A stretch of DNA of 64,000 nt from Scylla paramamosain (GCF_035594125.1 NC_087186.1:1524228-1588227); one strand, 5' to 3'; shown: positions 1-15,106, counted from the first letter of the stretch. The notes: a model not told the origin generated them from the letters alone. Translations and numbers: made by a program.

Positions 1-257
<257 letters not shown>

Positions 258-384
258 AACTCCTTAACTCTTTTTGCTGCTCAAGTTTGCATAACCTTTT
301 TTTCTGCATCTTAGGCATTACAAGCCCTGTATCTTAATTTCATTTACCAGTCAACCAACTAGGCAAAAATTAAACAATTCACTC

Positions 385-715
385 ACAGAAACTACAGAAC
401 ATCTGACATATTTTTATGATCTCTGAATGGGACAGGCCAAATTTTGTGCTGTTCAATGCATCTCAAGAAGTCAATGCCTTCACTTATACAAAAACTATAA
501 CATTCCAGACAACTATTGCTGCCTTTTCAAAGACACTCAATAGTTCTCCTCTACAATGAACATACTTTACTAAAAAATCTAAACTGGAAATCTTACATCT
601 CATCTCTTACTAAAAATAGGTTGCATGAAGTTATGTGTTCTGTGTCATATCTACCAATGTTATCCTCCTCAAATATGCTAACACTATACAGAGACCTTTT
701 CCATCTTTATACTAT
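385..715 (+). pseudogene. LINE family A fragment (RT C-terminal side), diverged
   Basis: This stretch aligns by eye with the region of the family A LINE around 37130-37460: the sequence after the RT catalytic motif, the 'DNYR'-like part and the 'LHISSLAKTASMKLG'-like part. It has many substitutions and stops and no usable reading frame. It lies just upstream of a second fragment of the same family covering an overlapping part of the element, so the two are separate copies or a rearranged duplicate. Confidence 0.7.
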
Positions 716-720
716 CTTTC

Positions 721-1797
721 TATGGTTACTGTTCTTCTAAATCTATTAACAGTGGTGTTCCTTAGGATTCTGTCCTGTCACCTACTCTCTTCCTGTTATT
801 CATCAATGACCTTCTAAACCAAACTTCTTGTCCTATCCACTCCTACGCTGATGATACCACCCTGCACTTTTCCACGTCTTTTCATAAATGTCCAACCCTT
901 CAGTAAGTAAACATTTCATGGTGGGAAGCCACAGAACACCTGACTTCTGATCTCTCAGAAATTTCTGATTGGAGCAGAGCAAACTTGGTATTGTTCAATG
1001 CCTCAAAAAACTCAATTATTCCATCTATCAACTCAACACAACTTTCCAGACATCTATCCTGTCTTCTTCAGTGACACTGGCCCTCTCTTCTAAACTGAAC
1101 ATCCTTGGTCTGTCCTTTTCTTATAATCTAAACAGGAAACTTCACATCTCATCTCTAGCTAAAACAGCTTCTATGAAATTAGGCATTCTGAGATGTCTCT
1201 GCTAGTTTTTCTCACCTCCCCAGCTGCTAACTCTGTACAAGGGCCTTATCCATACATGTATGGAGTATGCTTCACATGTCTCAGGGGTTTCCACTCATAC
1301 TGCTCTTCTAGACAGGGTGGAATCAAAAGCTTTTCATCTTATCACTCCTCTCCTCTAACTGTCTTCAGCCTCTCTCTCTCATCACCACAGTGCTGGGTCT
1401 CAAGCTATCTTTTTCAGCTATTTTCATGCTAACTGCTCTTCTGATCTTGTTAACTGTATGTCTCCCCTCCTCCCATGGCCTCACTGCACAAGACTCTCTT
1501 CTTTCTCTCACCCCTATTCTGTCCACCTCTCTAATGCAAGAGTTAACCAGTATTCTCAATCATTCATCCCTTTCTCTGGTAAACTCTGAAAATCCCTGCC
1601 TACTTCTGTATTTCCACCTTCCTATGACTTGAATTCCTTCAAGGAGGAGATTTCAAGACACTTATCCTTCAATTTTTTACTACTGCTTTGGACCCTGTTT
1701 GGAGACCGGCATCTTAGTGGGCTTTTGTTTTTTTATTTGTTGCCCTTGGCTGGTGCCCCTCCTACATAAAAATAAGTAAATAAATAAATAAATAAAA
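721..1797 (+). mobile_element. LINE family A, 3'-end copy (RT part, C-terminus, 3' UTR, A-rich tail)
   Basis: The sequence follows the family A element at 36925-38010 closely. It begins in the RT palm just before the SGVPQGS-type motif (here damaged), runs through a YADDTT codon block near 845-860, the C-terminal domain, and a 3' UTR ending in an A-rich tail of TAAA units near 1760-1797. Stops and frameshifts break the frame, for example a TAA shortly after the YADD block. It is a 5'-truncated dead copy, probably of jockey-like type. Confidence 0.85.
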
Positions 1798-1829
1798 CAA
1801 AATAAAATCTGTTTCTCTTGATACCTCAC

Positions 1830-3050
1830 TTCCTACTGGGTGGCCAGGACAGAAGTCCCCACCTCTACCTAAGCAGACATTCCTTTCTTGGTTGTTCAAG
1901 CATCTGGCCTCTAATAATATCTCTCGCTCATGTACTCCTTTACCTTATTTTTCCATCTCCCAAGAGTGGACTTCTTCTACTAGCAGTACCTTCAACTTTG
2001 TTCACATACACCTTCTTTACAGACTCTTCATCCTCTCAATATGGACACACCATCTCAGTGCATTAATTTTTACTCATTCATCCAGTTCAAATTTTATCAC
2101 CTACACAAAATTAATGCTCATACCACATTTCTTATACACACTTTCATTGCTCTCACCCTCACATCTTTTCACTCCATATACCTGAGTCTGATGACTCATT
2201 TCCACAGCAAACACTTTTGATTCTTGTGTCCTATACCACATCTAGGTCTCTGATCCATGTGTGAATGCTGGCAGGGCAATACCATTCTTTAAACCTATCT
2301 TTATATCCATAGGTACATTTCACCCTTTCATGACCAATGCAAGTGATCCTATGGCCTACAAGTATGTATCTTTCACTATACTCTCTCTTATCTTTCTTAC
2401 CATCTCACCTTGTTTATTACTGTTCTCAGATACTTAAACTCACTCACCTCCTCCATTCTCTCTCTTCCCATGGGCACTTAACAGCTGACACATTCCCCTA
2501 AAATCCTAAAATCTAAAATAACACACCTCTGTTTCCCTCAAACACCATCACTTTACTTTTCTTAGCATTCAAATTCATTACCTATCTCATGCACACCCTA
2601 TGAAAATACTCCACCATTCTCTGAAGCTTCCTTTCCCTCTGCTAGTAAGACAGTGTTGTCTGCAAACAGAAATGCCACCATTGCTCATCCCACTTCATTC
2701 TGCTGCAACCTTGAACCAACCTTTACTAATTCAGCTTTCTTCTTCCCCATACAACCATCCATGAATATATTAAATAGCCATGGGGGTATCACACATCCTT
2801 GCTTCACTTCTGTTCCTAAAAAAACTCTCTCCAAGCTCTTCCTCCATTCTCACACCTGTATCTGCATCATTATTTCCTTGCAACAACTGCCCTCATTCAC
2901 TATGAACCTTAAAAGCATCTCAAAGGCCTTCTCTATCCATCCTATGATATGCTTTCTCTAGGTTTATAAGTCCTGCATACAAATTTTCATCCTTTCCTAA
3001 ATACTCTGTTAATGTTTTAATTGCAAAAATCTCACCTTCTCTCCTCAAAC
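1830..3050 (-). pseudogene. Degraded LINE (type B) reverse transcriptase, minus strand
   Basis: Reading the minus strand gives a recognisable but broken RT. A 'GCVIPPWLFNIFMDG'-like block (complement of about 2750-2800) is followed by 'LFADNTVL' where LFADDTVL is expected (complement of about 2655-2690), so the second catalytic Asp appears to be Asn. Further on is a 'YGSETW'-like remnant near 2260 and a terminal 'RPP'-like block near 1850. Several stops and frameshifts are present. Clade assignment is uncertain: it resembles the decapod LINEs with VMPPWLFNIYMDG motifs. No endonuclease part is visible, so the copy is 5'-truncated. Confidence 0.7.
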
Positions 3051-3366
3051 CTCACTGTTTCTGAATGACCTCAGTCATTTCCATCAGTCTCTCAGAGTGG
3101 AATAAGTCTGGCTCACTGTTACATGGGCACATATATTTTTTACTGTAATTTCCTTGTAGCCTACTTAGTGGTAATCTTTTAAAATCTTTGCTTATTTCCC
3201 AAAGCAGAAGCAAGCTGAAACTAAAACTCTTGAAAGAATAGAAATCATAGTCCATAAAATTTTAGCCAGCCCCTATACAGTGGTTCCCAACTTTTTTTTC
3301 ACTACATTACATCTTTACTGACTTCTTCAAGTTTGTGTTACCTACATCAAGTACAAGTACAGTAGT
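3051..3366. other. No recognisable feature
   Basis: AT-rich unique-looking sequence between the LINE B relic and the TA microsatellite. I see no motif or extended frame that resembles a known protein. Confidence 0.5.
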
Positions 3367-3391
3367 AATATATATATATGTGTATATACTC

Positions 3392-3442
<51 letters not shown>
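3367..3442. repeat. (TA)n microsatellite, left flank of the mariner
   Basis: A TA run with a few interruptions. The last TA (3441-3442) is the left target-site copy of the mariner. Confidence 0.95.
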
Positions 3443-4942
<1,500 letters not shown>

Positions 4943-5002
4943 GTTGTGTGCAGTGAGATAATACAATATAAAATGAAGTAGTAAGAACTAATGAGAAAAG
5001 AA

Positions 5003-5619
<617 letters not shown>

Positions 5620-5627
5620 CCTTAAGG

Positions 5628-5967
5628 CAGTAGTTCTTAACCAGGGGTGCTCACTCCTATGGGGTGCAAAGCCAGTTCCTAAGGAGTATGAGGATGGATA
5701 ATTAAAGCAAAATATAGTTTTATATATGTGATATTCTTTTCAGCAAAAAATAATAATAATAATAATTCTTTTTGCTACAGCAGTGTTCTGTAAGCTTTGT
5801 GAATGAAGATTAAAAAAGAAAAAAAAGTGGCTTTGTAATTAATAAACAGCACATCAACTTTGTATCTTAGCTTTTTTTTTTTTTTTTTTTTCACCAATTC
5901 AGGGGGTGCAAGAAGTGACTGCTGATCTAAAAGGGGTGCTTATATTGAAAAAGTTTAAGAACCACTG
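5628..5967. mobile_element. Non-autonomous hAT element (MITE), 340 bp
   Basis: The ends are near-perfect inverted repeats (CAGTAGTTCTTAA at the left, complement of TTAAGAACCACTG at the right). They are flanked by identical 8-bp target duplications CCTTAAGG at 5620-5627 and 5968-5975. The CAGTGGTTCTTAAcc-type end and 8-bp duplication are hallmarks of the hAT superfamily. The interior holds a short AAT run, a poly-T tract near 5872-5891 and no coding sequence, so it would depend on a transposase supplied in trans. The target duplication is itself a palindrome. Confidence 0.9.
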
Positions 5968-5975
5968 CCTTAAGG

Positions 5976-6539
5976 GGATGAGTGAGTCACTACTGAGCAT
6001 ATGCCCCAGCCTCCATATATAGAATAGGAGTCTCTACAGTATCCTGTCAGAGAGTAGCTGTGTATAACACACTCCAGACCCAGGGAAATGACTCCTTGGC
6101 TACATGTGTGTGCAGGCCGAGCTCTTGTACAATGAGTGGCAAATGACTCTCCAGTGTGTTAGTGGGCACTCATTTGTAGTTGTGTCTCTTGTTAGTGAGC
6201 TTGTTTAGTGTTAAATGCTACTGCATCAACTCCTGGAGGGTGCTTGACTTGCAGAGGACTTAAGTAATTGGCTGTGTAGTGAACTTTACTCCCTCTTCAG
6301 GTCCTGACAAGGTCTGCTGTCCACGAGGCAGTAAACGACACTATTTGACTTGAGGCTATAACATACTCTTGGACAGTGGGAGGATTTGTTACTGAGGCTG
6401 GTTGTCAAGTGAGGTGTTATACCTTGACCATATATGTGTTATTGCATATTGTAACTGTTTTTTCCTAGACATGGTTGTCGATCCTTTCCCAGCGGTGGGA
6501 GTTAATTTTTATTAGAGTATTTCCCTTGTCTATAGGTTA
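5976..6539. other. No recognisable feature
   Basis: Unique-looking sequence, not strongly AT-rich. No protein similarity, tRNA or inverted repeat was recognised. Confidence 0.45.
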
Positions 6540-8236
<1,697 letters not shown>

Positions 8237-8352
8237 ATTACAGGCAAAAGATGATCACTTTTATTTATGAGCAATCTGTGTGTGTGTGTGTGTGTGTGTG
8301 TTCTTTGAGGAGCTGCACACCATTTTCTGATATGATGCTCCCCACAGTCAGT

Positions 8353-8415
<63 letters not shown>

Positions 8416-8470
8416 GGCAAAAGATATGATCATGTTTATTTTGCAAGAGTGTGTGTATGTGTGTATTTAC
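8237..8470. repeat. (GT)n and (CT)n microsatellites inside a ~50-bp direct repeat
   Basis: (GT)n at about 8277-8301 and (TC)n at about 8355-8413. The sequences starting CAGGCAAAAGATgATCA at 8240 and CAGGCAAAAGATATGATCA at 8414 are diverged direct repeats, each followed by a GT-rich run. Confidence 0.85.
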
Positions 8471-8565
8471 CTAATTGTATTTACCTAGTTAAGAAATACA
8501 AGACAAGAGCCACACTAGGCTTGTGCTGTCCTGTCTCCATATTGATTTTTATCCATTTTTTTTTT

Positions 8566-10690
8566 TTATTTATTGACTGTCTTGGCACACACAGTCTCAT
8601 CATTAAGCTCATTCCACACTGCTATGCTCCTGTGGGGAGAGCTATGTTTCTTGATGTCTCTTCTGCAAACACTCCTTATCAGTTTCCTTCCATGTCCTCT
8701 GGTACCTCTTGTGCCTGATATCACAAGATCTTCCCTATCCAACTTTTCCATTGCTTCCAATATTCTATATAGTGCTATTAAATCACCTCTTTCCCTCCTT
8801 TTTTCCAGTGTAGTCAAGCCCAATCTCATAAACGTCTCTTCATAACTATACCCTCTTAGGCTTGCAGGGACTTTAGTTGCAGCTCTATGAATTTTTTCTA
8901 GCTTTCTGATGTCCTTCAAACTTGGTGACCACACTAATGTTGTGTACTCCAGTCTTGGACGTGTCATTGTTGTTATCAGTTTTTTCATTGTATCTTCGTC
9001 GATGTAGGAGAACGCTATCTTGATGTTTCTCAGCAGATTATATGTTTCTCCAGTGATCTTGTTTACATGCTTCACAAACAACAGTTTATTAGAAATGGTT
9101 ACTCCCAGATCTTTTAATTCTGATCTTACAGTAATTTTCTCATTTCCCAAATAGTAGGTGCCTTCTGTTCTTCTCACACTTTTTCCAACCTTCACCGCAC
9201 TACATTTCTTGGCATTAAACCCCATGTTCCTCTTCAATGACTATCCATTTACCTTAATTAGGTCTTGATTCAGAGTTTTGCAGTCTTCTTCATTTATTAC
9301 TTTTCTCATTATTTTAGTATCATCATCTTGTAGCTGATGATACTAAAATTGAGCTCATCAACTCATGTAGCTTGTCACCCCATCCATCATGTCATTTACC
9401 TATATTACAAACATAACTGGTGCTAGTATCGATCCTTGCGGAACTCCACTTATTACTGATCTCCATTTTGACTTATTGCCTCTGATTACTGTCCTCATTT
9501 CTCTGTCCATCAAGAAGTTGGTCATCCATTTTAATAATGATCCTCCCAGTCTTCCTATATTTTTCAATTTTCATATTAACCTTCTGTATGGTACTTTATC
9601 AAATGCTTTTTTCAGGTCTAAGTATATGCAGTCAGCCCATCCTTGCACTGTATCCATTAATCTTAAGTAGAAGCTCATCACATTTGTTACACAAGATCGT
9701 CCTTCTCTGAATCCAAATTGTCTTTCTGTTATCACGTTGTTGTCTTCCAGGTATTTCACCCATCTGTTCTTGATAATCTTTTCACAAATCTTTGCTATTA
9801 CACTTGTCAGTGATAATGGTCTATAGTTTAATGAGTCTTCTTTACTTCTGGCCTTGTGAATTGGGATAATATCTGCCAATTTCCAATCTGTAGGCACTCT
9901 TCCTTCCAACAGAGTGGTGCTGATTATATTGCATATCACTTTGGCTAGTTGTGGACTGCACTCCTTTAGAATCCACTTTTGACACACTATCAGGTCCCAT
10001 TGCTTTCTTTACATTCAGCTCTTCCAATATATTCTTTACTTCTTCTGTTGATGTTACTACCTCTTTTAGACCAGTCCCATTTTCCATTGCTATCCTTTCT
10101 TCCCTAAATTAATTTTCCTTAGTAAACATTGAGTGGATGTATCTGTTGAACACTTCAGCCGAGATATCTCTTTGGGGTCTTCGACCATTTCTTCTCTGAC
10201 TTTTATTCTGCTAATGTCTTCTTTACTCTTCAATTTTCCATTGATAAATCTATAAAACAGTTTTGGTTCGTCTATACATTTATTATCCACAATATTCTTT
10301 TTATAATTCTTCTGCTTATCTCTACATATTTTGATGTATTTCTTCCTCTTTCTAATTGGCCACAAGTCATGTCTCTTATTCTTCTTCCACTTATTCCATG
10401 TTTTTCTCTCTCCAGTCTAGCTATAGCACATCTCTTGTTATACCAATCCTTCTTAAACAGGTTTTCTGTTGATTTCTTAGATACCCAGTTCTCCACTCCT
10501 GTATTATAAATGTCCAGGAAGGTGGTCCACTTTTCTTCTATGTCACTCGTTTGAAATACTTTGTTCCAATCCACTTTATTGAAATACTCCCTAAGCTGTC
10601 CAAAATTTGTCTTACTACAGTTCAACCATTCTCTCCTGTGATCTTCTTTTCTTGTACTGAAGTTTTTATCTATAACTAAGAAGTGAATCA
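8566..10690 (-). pseudogene. LINE C reverse transcriptase region, broken
   Basis: RT blocks in order on the minus strand are 'KAMGPDSV' (near 10010), 'VPTDWKLADIIPIHKA' with 'NYRPLSLTSV' (near 9850), 'RQFGFREGRS' and 'CIYLDLKKAFDKVPY' (9590-9720), 'ISGVPQGSILAPVMF' (near 9430), a damaged catalytic 'DDTKIM' region (near 9300-9350), then 'FNAKKC' and 'LGVTISNKL' and the C-terminal region to about 8566. In-frame stops follow the AFDKVP block and the APVMF block, and there is a frameshift near 9960. The catalytic segment contains a small inverted duplication (9311-9349) that destroys the F/YADD reading. Confidence 0.88.
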
Positions 10691-10708
10691 ATGCATGGTC
10701 ATTTTTAA

Positions 10709-11113
10709 CTATTGGGTTTTTGTTTTAAAATCCTCTACTATGGCTTGTTCCTTCGTAAAAATTAGATCCAGCCTTGACGGTATTTTATTTCTTCTGAATC
10801 TTATGTTTTCTTTAACGCACTGCGTAAGAATATTCTTAACAGCCAACTCCAGTAGTTTGTTTCCCCATGATGACTCGCTACCTTCTGTGGTCCAACTTTC
10901 CCAAGATAACTCTTTACAATTAAAGTCTCCCATCACTAGTACATCCTCATTTTCCTCCAGCAACTTGGATAAACATGCCCTTGTGTCTTCCAGTATTCTC
11001 TTGTATTCTTCCTCATCCCATGAGTTGGAATATGAGGGAACACTATATTTTGGCATCTTCCCAGATTTCTTTTTAAGTTTACTTTCAGTAGTTATGCCTA
11101 CTGTTCCCCACAT
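10709..11113 (-). pseudogene. LINE C endonuclease fragment (EEP/APE type)
   Basis: This 134-codon open stretch contains 'VLVMGDFNCKELSWESW' and 'IPSRLDLIFTK', which match the catalytic GDFN and the S-x-LDLIFT blocks of the exonuclease-endonuclease-phosphatase domain that nicks target DNA in LINEs. The N-terminal half of the domain and the C-terminal SDH block are missing from this frame, so it cannot be functional alone. Confidence 0.85.
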
Positions 11114-11222
11114 GCAGTAGATTCCACCATCAATTCCTTTCTAATTAGGAGCATCACACCTCCACCCTGCTCCACCCTGTGTGTCTGTGTGATATCTAAG
11201 GGAATGCATACCATCTCCCCCT

Positions 11223-11229
<7 letters not shown>

Positions 11230-11311
<82 letters not shown>
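11230..11311. repeat. (CT)n microsatellite
   Basis: About 80 bp of CT repeat following a short C tract. Confidence 0.97.
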
Positions 11312-11312
<1 letters not shown>

Positions 11313-11741
11313 CAACTCATACCGGGTCCAACAGTGTGAGGCCACACTGCTGCAGGGTAAGTTTACAATTTATTATTATTATTATTAAACATAACGGAGA
11401 AGGCAGAGTGGGACGAGCGCAAGCGCTATAAGTTGCCAGATGACAACCCCCACCCACCTTGACACAATCACACTCCTCAGTAACACAATGAGGAATGGGC
11501 CAACTAGTGTTGCCAAAACAAAGGTAAAAAAAAAATGAGATGCCACAGAATTCCAGAAAAGTCAATCTGCATGGACTGTGGTGAACAGCACAAGAACCTT
11601 CTTCTAAAATAATGAATAATCATGATTAGATTCCTTCAAAATAATCCATAAGAAATAACTCTACCAAACCTATCCCATTCCTCTGTTTCAACCCTTAAAC
11701 TGTCAACAAATATGTAGAAAGTCAAAGTACATTTCTTTTAC
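11312..11741. other. Presumed MRM2 intron 2 sequence, no recognisable exon
   Basis: This follows the exon 2 splice donor in gene orientation. I searched the minus strand for the next expected FtsJ blocks (VGVDL and DVVLSDMAPN type) and found none. Confidence 0.45.
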
Positions 11742-11881
11742 CATGTGGAAGACTGTTGACACCCATCACAGCCACTTGTGTCCAGGCCCCTGGCGAGGCA
11801 CCACACTCCACCACCACCTGCCCAGGCTGCAGCAGATGGCACTGCTTGTCAATCTCTAGCAGCTTGAATGCACTGCGTGCT
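11742..11881 (-). CDS. MRM2: MRM2-like mitochondrial rRNA 2'-O-methyltransferase, coding exon 2 (partial gene)
   Basis: This 140-bp exon encodes the start of an FtsJ/RrmJ SAM-dependent methyltransferase domain. MRM2 proteins methylate the 2'-O of a uridine in the mitochondrial large-subunit rRNA. The minus strand reads ARSAFKLLEID, then HLLQPGQVVV, then ECGASPGAWTQVAV. The RSAFKL block and the GAsPGAWxQVA SAM-binding loop are the two most conserved N-terminal FtsJ motifs. Motif I has Glu-Cys before the glycine where Asp-Cys/Asp-Leu is usual. The acceptor is TTCTTGCAG just before 11881 and the donor is CATG|GTAAAAG after 11742. The first exon base completes an Arg codon begun in exon 1 (phase 2), and the exon ends in phase 1. 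FTSJ1 also has an ARSAFKLL block, but the exon 1 sequence favours MRM2. The downstream exons with the catalytic K-D-K-E residues were not found in the window. Confidence 0.85.
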
Positions 11882-12389
11882 CTGCAAGAATATGGATTAT
11901 TCAAATGCAACAATCCTTGAGCTCTACCAAGCTTCTAGTGTTAAATACAGATATCAAAGCAAAATCATGGAAAGTCCCATTCATGGATGCCCCATCCTGC
12001 CCTGCATCATGCCTATCATTCCTGTCCTACTATACCTGACCAACACTGTAAACAGGAAGCAGTAGATACATGTTGTTGCAGCTCCATTACTCACAGGGAG
12101 GTAGGCTACATATGGGAGGTAAAGTGATGTATACCTACTCTTTCTCCTCTCTGTGTTCTCTCTGACCATTTTCTCTCAACAATGTAGGGTACAAATGCAG
12201 CCTATGTTCTAGAGACACACTCTATTACTATTAACATTACATTACGTACATTGCAAAAATCTACAGAATCACATCAAAATTATTCTCATGAAAAAAAAAT
12301 AAATAAATAAATAAAATAAAATAAAAATAAGATACATAAATGAATAGTTAAATCAACAATAATAAATAAATTAATAAACCTTTAACCTA
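11882..12389. other. Intronic sequence without recognisable element
   Basis: Contains a short AT-rich tract of AAAT/AATA units near 12290-12375. No protein or structural motif was recognised. Confidence 0.4.
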
Positions 12390-12830
12390 TCAATGTTTCT
12401 GTGAGTGTGGGTGTAGGGTCCTGCACCATGCAATAGTTTTCCAGTGTTGGTCTGACAAGATAATTGTATGCTATGTGTTTTATGTCCCATTAGCTGTACA
12501 AGTTTCTCAAGAACTTTAGTGTTCTGTTGGCTTTGGAGAGCACAAGTCTATGTAGGTATTGAATTTTAGGTTGGCAGAGATAGATGCCAGGATATTTATG
12601 AGTCTGAACTGATTATAGTTGTGTACTGAAGGGTGTATGTGTGGTGGATGAGATTGTGTACTTGAGTGAAGCAAAACAGTTTACATTTGTCTGGATGAAA
12701 ATCAATTTGCCACTGCTCCCAATGCTGGAGGGCATCCAAGTACTGCTCAAGAAGTCAACAGCTGTAGAGCAACAGCTGATGCAGGCTGTGTGGATGTTAG
12801 TAACTACGGACCTGGTGTTTACAAGGAGGA
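12390..12830 (-). pseudogene. LINE D fragment (RT thumb region), strongly decayed
   Basis: The minus strand gives 'LDALQHWEQWQIDFHPDKC', matching the thumb-region L-x-W-x-x-W-x-x-x-F-x-P-x-K-C block of jockey/CR1/RTE-type reverse transcriptases. Further on are 'KANRTLKFLRNLY' and 'LVRPTLENYCMVQDP', matching the A-N-R-T-L-G-F-L-R-R and L-V-R-P-x-L-E-Y-x-x-x-V-W-D-P blocks. Stops and frameshifts separate the blocks. It is a short internal relic, different in sequence from LINE families A, C and E. Confidence 0.7.
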
Positions 12831-13695
12831 GGCAGTAGGCAACTGCCAAAATGATAATTGTTCCCAGTGAGGTCTAAAGCACTGGATGAGAGGGTGCTGT
12901 GAACTTATCATTAAACCCAGTTGTGACCTCACTGAACATTTCCCTTTGTGTCTCACAACACAAGGGGGCAGTCGCAGCCTGCCCTCTACAGACAACTCTC
13001 TTCCTTCACACAAAACTATAAGCACCTAATTACACACACACCTTTCTCTCAAAATTGAAAATTATCCTGGCAACTCATACACCAGCCTGAGTCCCCATCT
13101 GGGGAGGGGACCACAAATGTACCCAGGTCACACTGCTCTTCTGGTATCAACCATCTTGACCGCCTTGACACCCCCCTTCAACTTTTTCTTCATTAACTTC
13201 TTAAACATTCATGGTCTTTGATCTAATTTTAAATCTGTAGAACACCACCTCTCCTCCACTAAACTTTATCTTTTCCTCACTGAAACACAAGTGTCTGAGA
13301 CAACTGACAGAAACCCCCTTTTCTGTTCCCTCCTACTTTCTCTATCTTCATTTTCAATCCAAAGCTGGATGTTGCATTTATGTGCACAACAACTTAACCT
13401 TCTCTCGTGCCCATACTCTTGAATCTTCCAAGTTTCCCACCATCTAGCTATGACCACAGAGTCACTTTCAAACTAAAATTTATCTGTGCTGTATACCTTT
13501 CACCTAACTCCTCTGATTATAAGAAATTCTTTGACTACTTAACTTCCAAAGTGGAAGTGGAGATCTCCATTCTTGGAGACTTCAATGTTCACCACCAGCT
13601 TTGGCTTTCCTCTCCCTTCACTGACCATCCTGATCAACTAATCTTCAACTTTCCTATCCTCCACAGCCTAGAGCAATTGGTGGAACACCCTCCTC

Positions 13696-13697
<2 letters not shown>
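12831..13697 (+). mobile_element. LINE family A, 5'-end copy, 3'-truncated at a microsatellite
   Basis: The 5' region matches 20690-21540 and the complement of 33095-33412. All three copies begin at about the same point, after GAGGAGG, which suggests the true 5' end of the family. It covers the 5' UTR, the ORF start region (PTPASESP-like, damaged) and the first half of the endonuclease to the [13 protein letters not shown] block (13577-13620). Stops and frameshifts break the frame. The copy ends where an AAT microsatellite begins (13697), at a place where other copies read ACTCGTAATCC. Confidence 0.85.
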
Positions 13698-13756
<59 letters not shown>

Positions 13757-13759
13757 CAA

Positions 13760-13796
<37 letters not shown>

Positions 13797-13866
13797 TAGC
13801 TCTTACTATTTCTATCATTATTGTTATTATTATTATTATTATTTTTATTATTATTATTATTATTAC
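13697..13866. repeat. (AAT)n and (ATT)n microsatellites back to back
   Basis: AAT units run from about 13697 to 13752, and ATT units from about 13762 to 13797 and 13822 to 13866. The AAT and ATT parts are complementary, so the region can fold back. Confidence 0.95.
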
Positions 13867-13953
13867 TATATGTTTCTTCTACTCTTCTAAAATGTTGTTA
13901 GGAAACTTTTCAAATGTCAAATCCATCGCTGATAGCTGAATTCGCACCATGAT

Positions 13954-13954
<1 letters not shown>

Positions 13955-13994
<40 letters not shown>
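13955..13994. repeat. (AC)n microsatellite
   Basis: About 40 bp of CA repeat. Confidence 0.97.
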
Positions 13995-13996
<2 letters not shown>

Positions 13997-14030
13997 TTGT
14001 TGTGATTGTTGTTCTTATTGTTACTATGGA

Positions 14031-14090
14031 ATGACCATTTTGGATTGAGCGTTTAGGTGTTGTCCTTTCCAGGGATTCTCCCAGCCTGTG
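14031..14090 (-). repeat. Inverted copy of the 14902-14960 repeat
   Basis: The complement of this 60-bp stretch matches 14902-14960 with few changes. Shared blocks are CTGGG-GAATCCC, AAAGGACAA, CCTAAACGCTCAAT and CAAAATGGTCA. The two copies are about 0.8 kb apart in opposite orientation, each near ATT-rich sequence. Confidence 0.85.
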
Positions 14091-14287
14091 GTGCTGCCAC
14101 AGGCCAGGCAATTATCAGATTGGAAACTATGTGTCACTGATAACCTCGCTCCCCACACACCACCTTTCTTTCTCTCTCTTTGCATATGCAAGCTACATTT
14201 CATGCAAATCCATTTCTATCAGAGATCTATACTTGCCTATGAATCATTAGAATTTGAGAAAAATTTGCCTGTCAGTCAGTTAAGCTG

Positions 14288-14341
<54 letters not shown>

Positions 14342-14901
14342 ATGTGAAGTTCATTTAAATGTGATAGGTTTCCTTTTAGACATGAAATTTCCTGTAAAAT
14401 ATGACTTTATATCTTTATTCTTTAGTTACAATTTTTTTTCCACACCACCATTGAGGTAAAAGTCAAGGCACGTTGGTGGCTTTCATTGTTCAGGCAACAA
14501 TTCTTGAGGGGTCAAGTAAGGATCACCTTTTCTTCTAAAAATACTTATTTACTGAGTAAATAAGCTCTCTTTCTCAGCTGTAGAGGTGAAGAGAGCAAGT
14601 GGAATAGGTAGTTTCCTGGCTGACGGCATGAGAGGAAGTGACCATGGATTAACACGGTCACTTTGACCATGTGACCTCACTCGGTCACCCATGGAGACAT
14701 GACAACGCCTGGAGGAAACAATGCTAAGTATTGTGATATTTTGCAAAAAACAATGCAAGTATCATAAAAAAAAAAAAAAAAGGTATATTACACCAACTTG
14801 CCTTTTTTAGAGCGTCACAGTGTATATATACTACAACACTATTTAATTTTGAGGTAGGAAGTACATAACATGAGGTGTGTCTTGGTATAAGTGTAGCAAC
14901 C
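14091..14901. other. Unclassified intronic sequence with a (CT)n microsatellite
   Basis: Holds (CT)n at about 14290-14340 and an A17 tract near 14766-14782. No coding similarity was recognised. It lies between the two arms of the 60-bp inverted repeat. Confidence 0.5.
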
Positions 14902-14960
14902 CTGCAGGCTGGGGAATCCCCAGAAAGGACAATGCCTAAACGCTCAATTCAAAATGGTCA
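14902..14960 (+). repeat. Dispersed 60-bp repeat, plus copy
   Basis: Partner of 14031-14090 in opposite orientation. It is followed by ATT-rich sequence. Confidence 0.85.
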
Positions 14961-15057
14961 GACCATTGTACATATTGTCGTTGTTATAGTTAGTTGTTGG
15001 TCATTATTATTATCTACATTTATCTATATTCCTTAAGTTTTGTTGTTTTCATTATTA

Positions 15058-15106
<49 letters not shown>

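Larger units (their letters stand above)
8445..11115 (-). mobile_element. LINE C (CR1/jockey-like non-LTR retrotransposon), 5'-truncated, minus strand
   Basis: The minus strand carries, in order, the C-terminal half of an AP-type endonuclease (10709-11113), the RT fingers and palm (9400-10090), and the thumb/C-terminal region (8566-9237). The 3' UTR complement at 8450-8500 has the tandem TATTTACCTAATTGTATTTACCTAGTT-type sequence. The N-terminal part of the endonuclease is missing and the frames are broken by several stops and frameshifts. Decapod genomes commonly hold many such copies. The exact clade (CR1 versus jockey) cannot be fixed by eye. Confidence 0.88.

Noticed and set aside
11742..11881. 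FTSJ1/TRM7-type tRNA methyltransferase as the identity of the exon
   Set aside because: The ARSAFKLL block occurs there too, but exon 1 with the DWLMRQLNDPYVKLAK block and the GAWTQVAV block fit the mitochondrial MRM2 type better.
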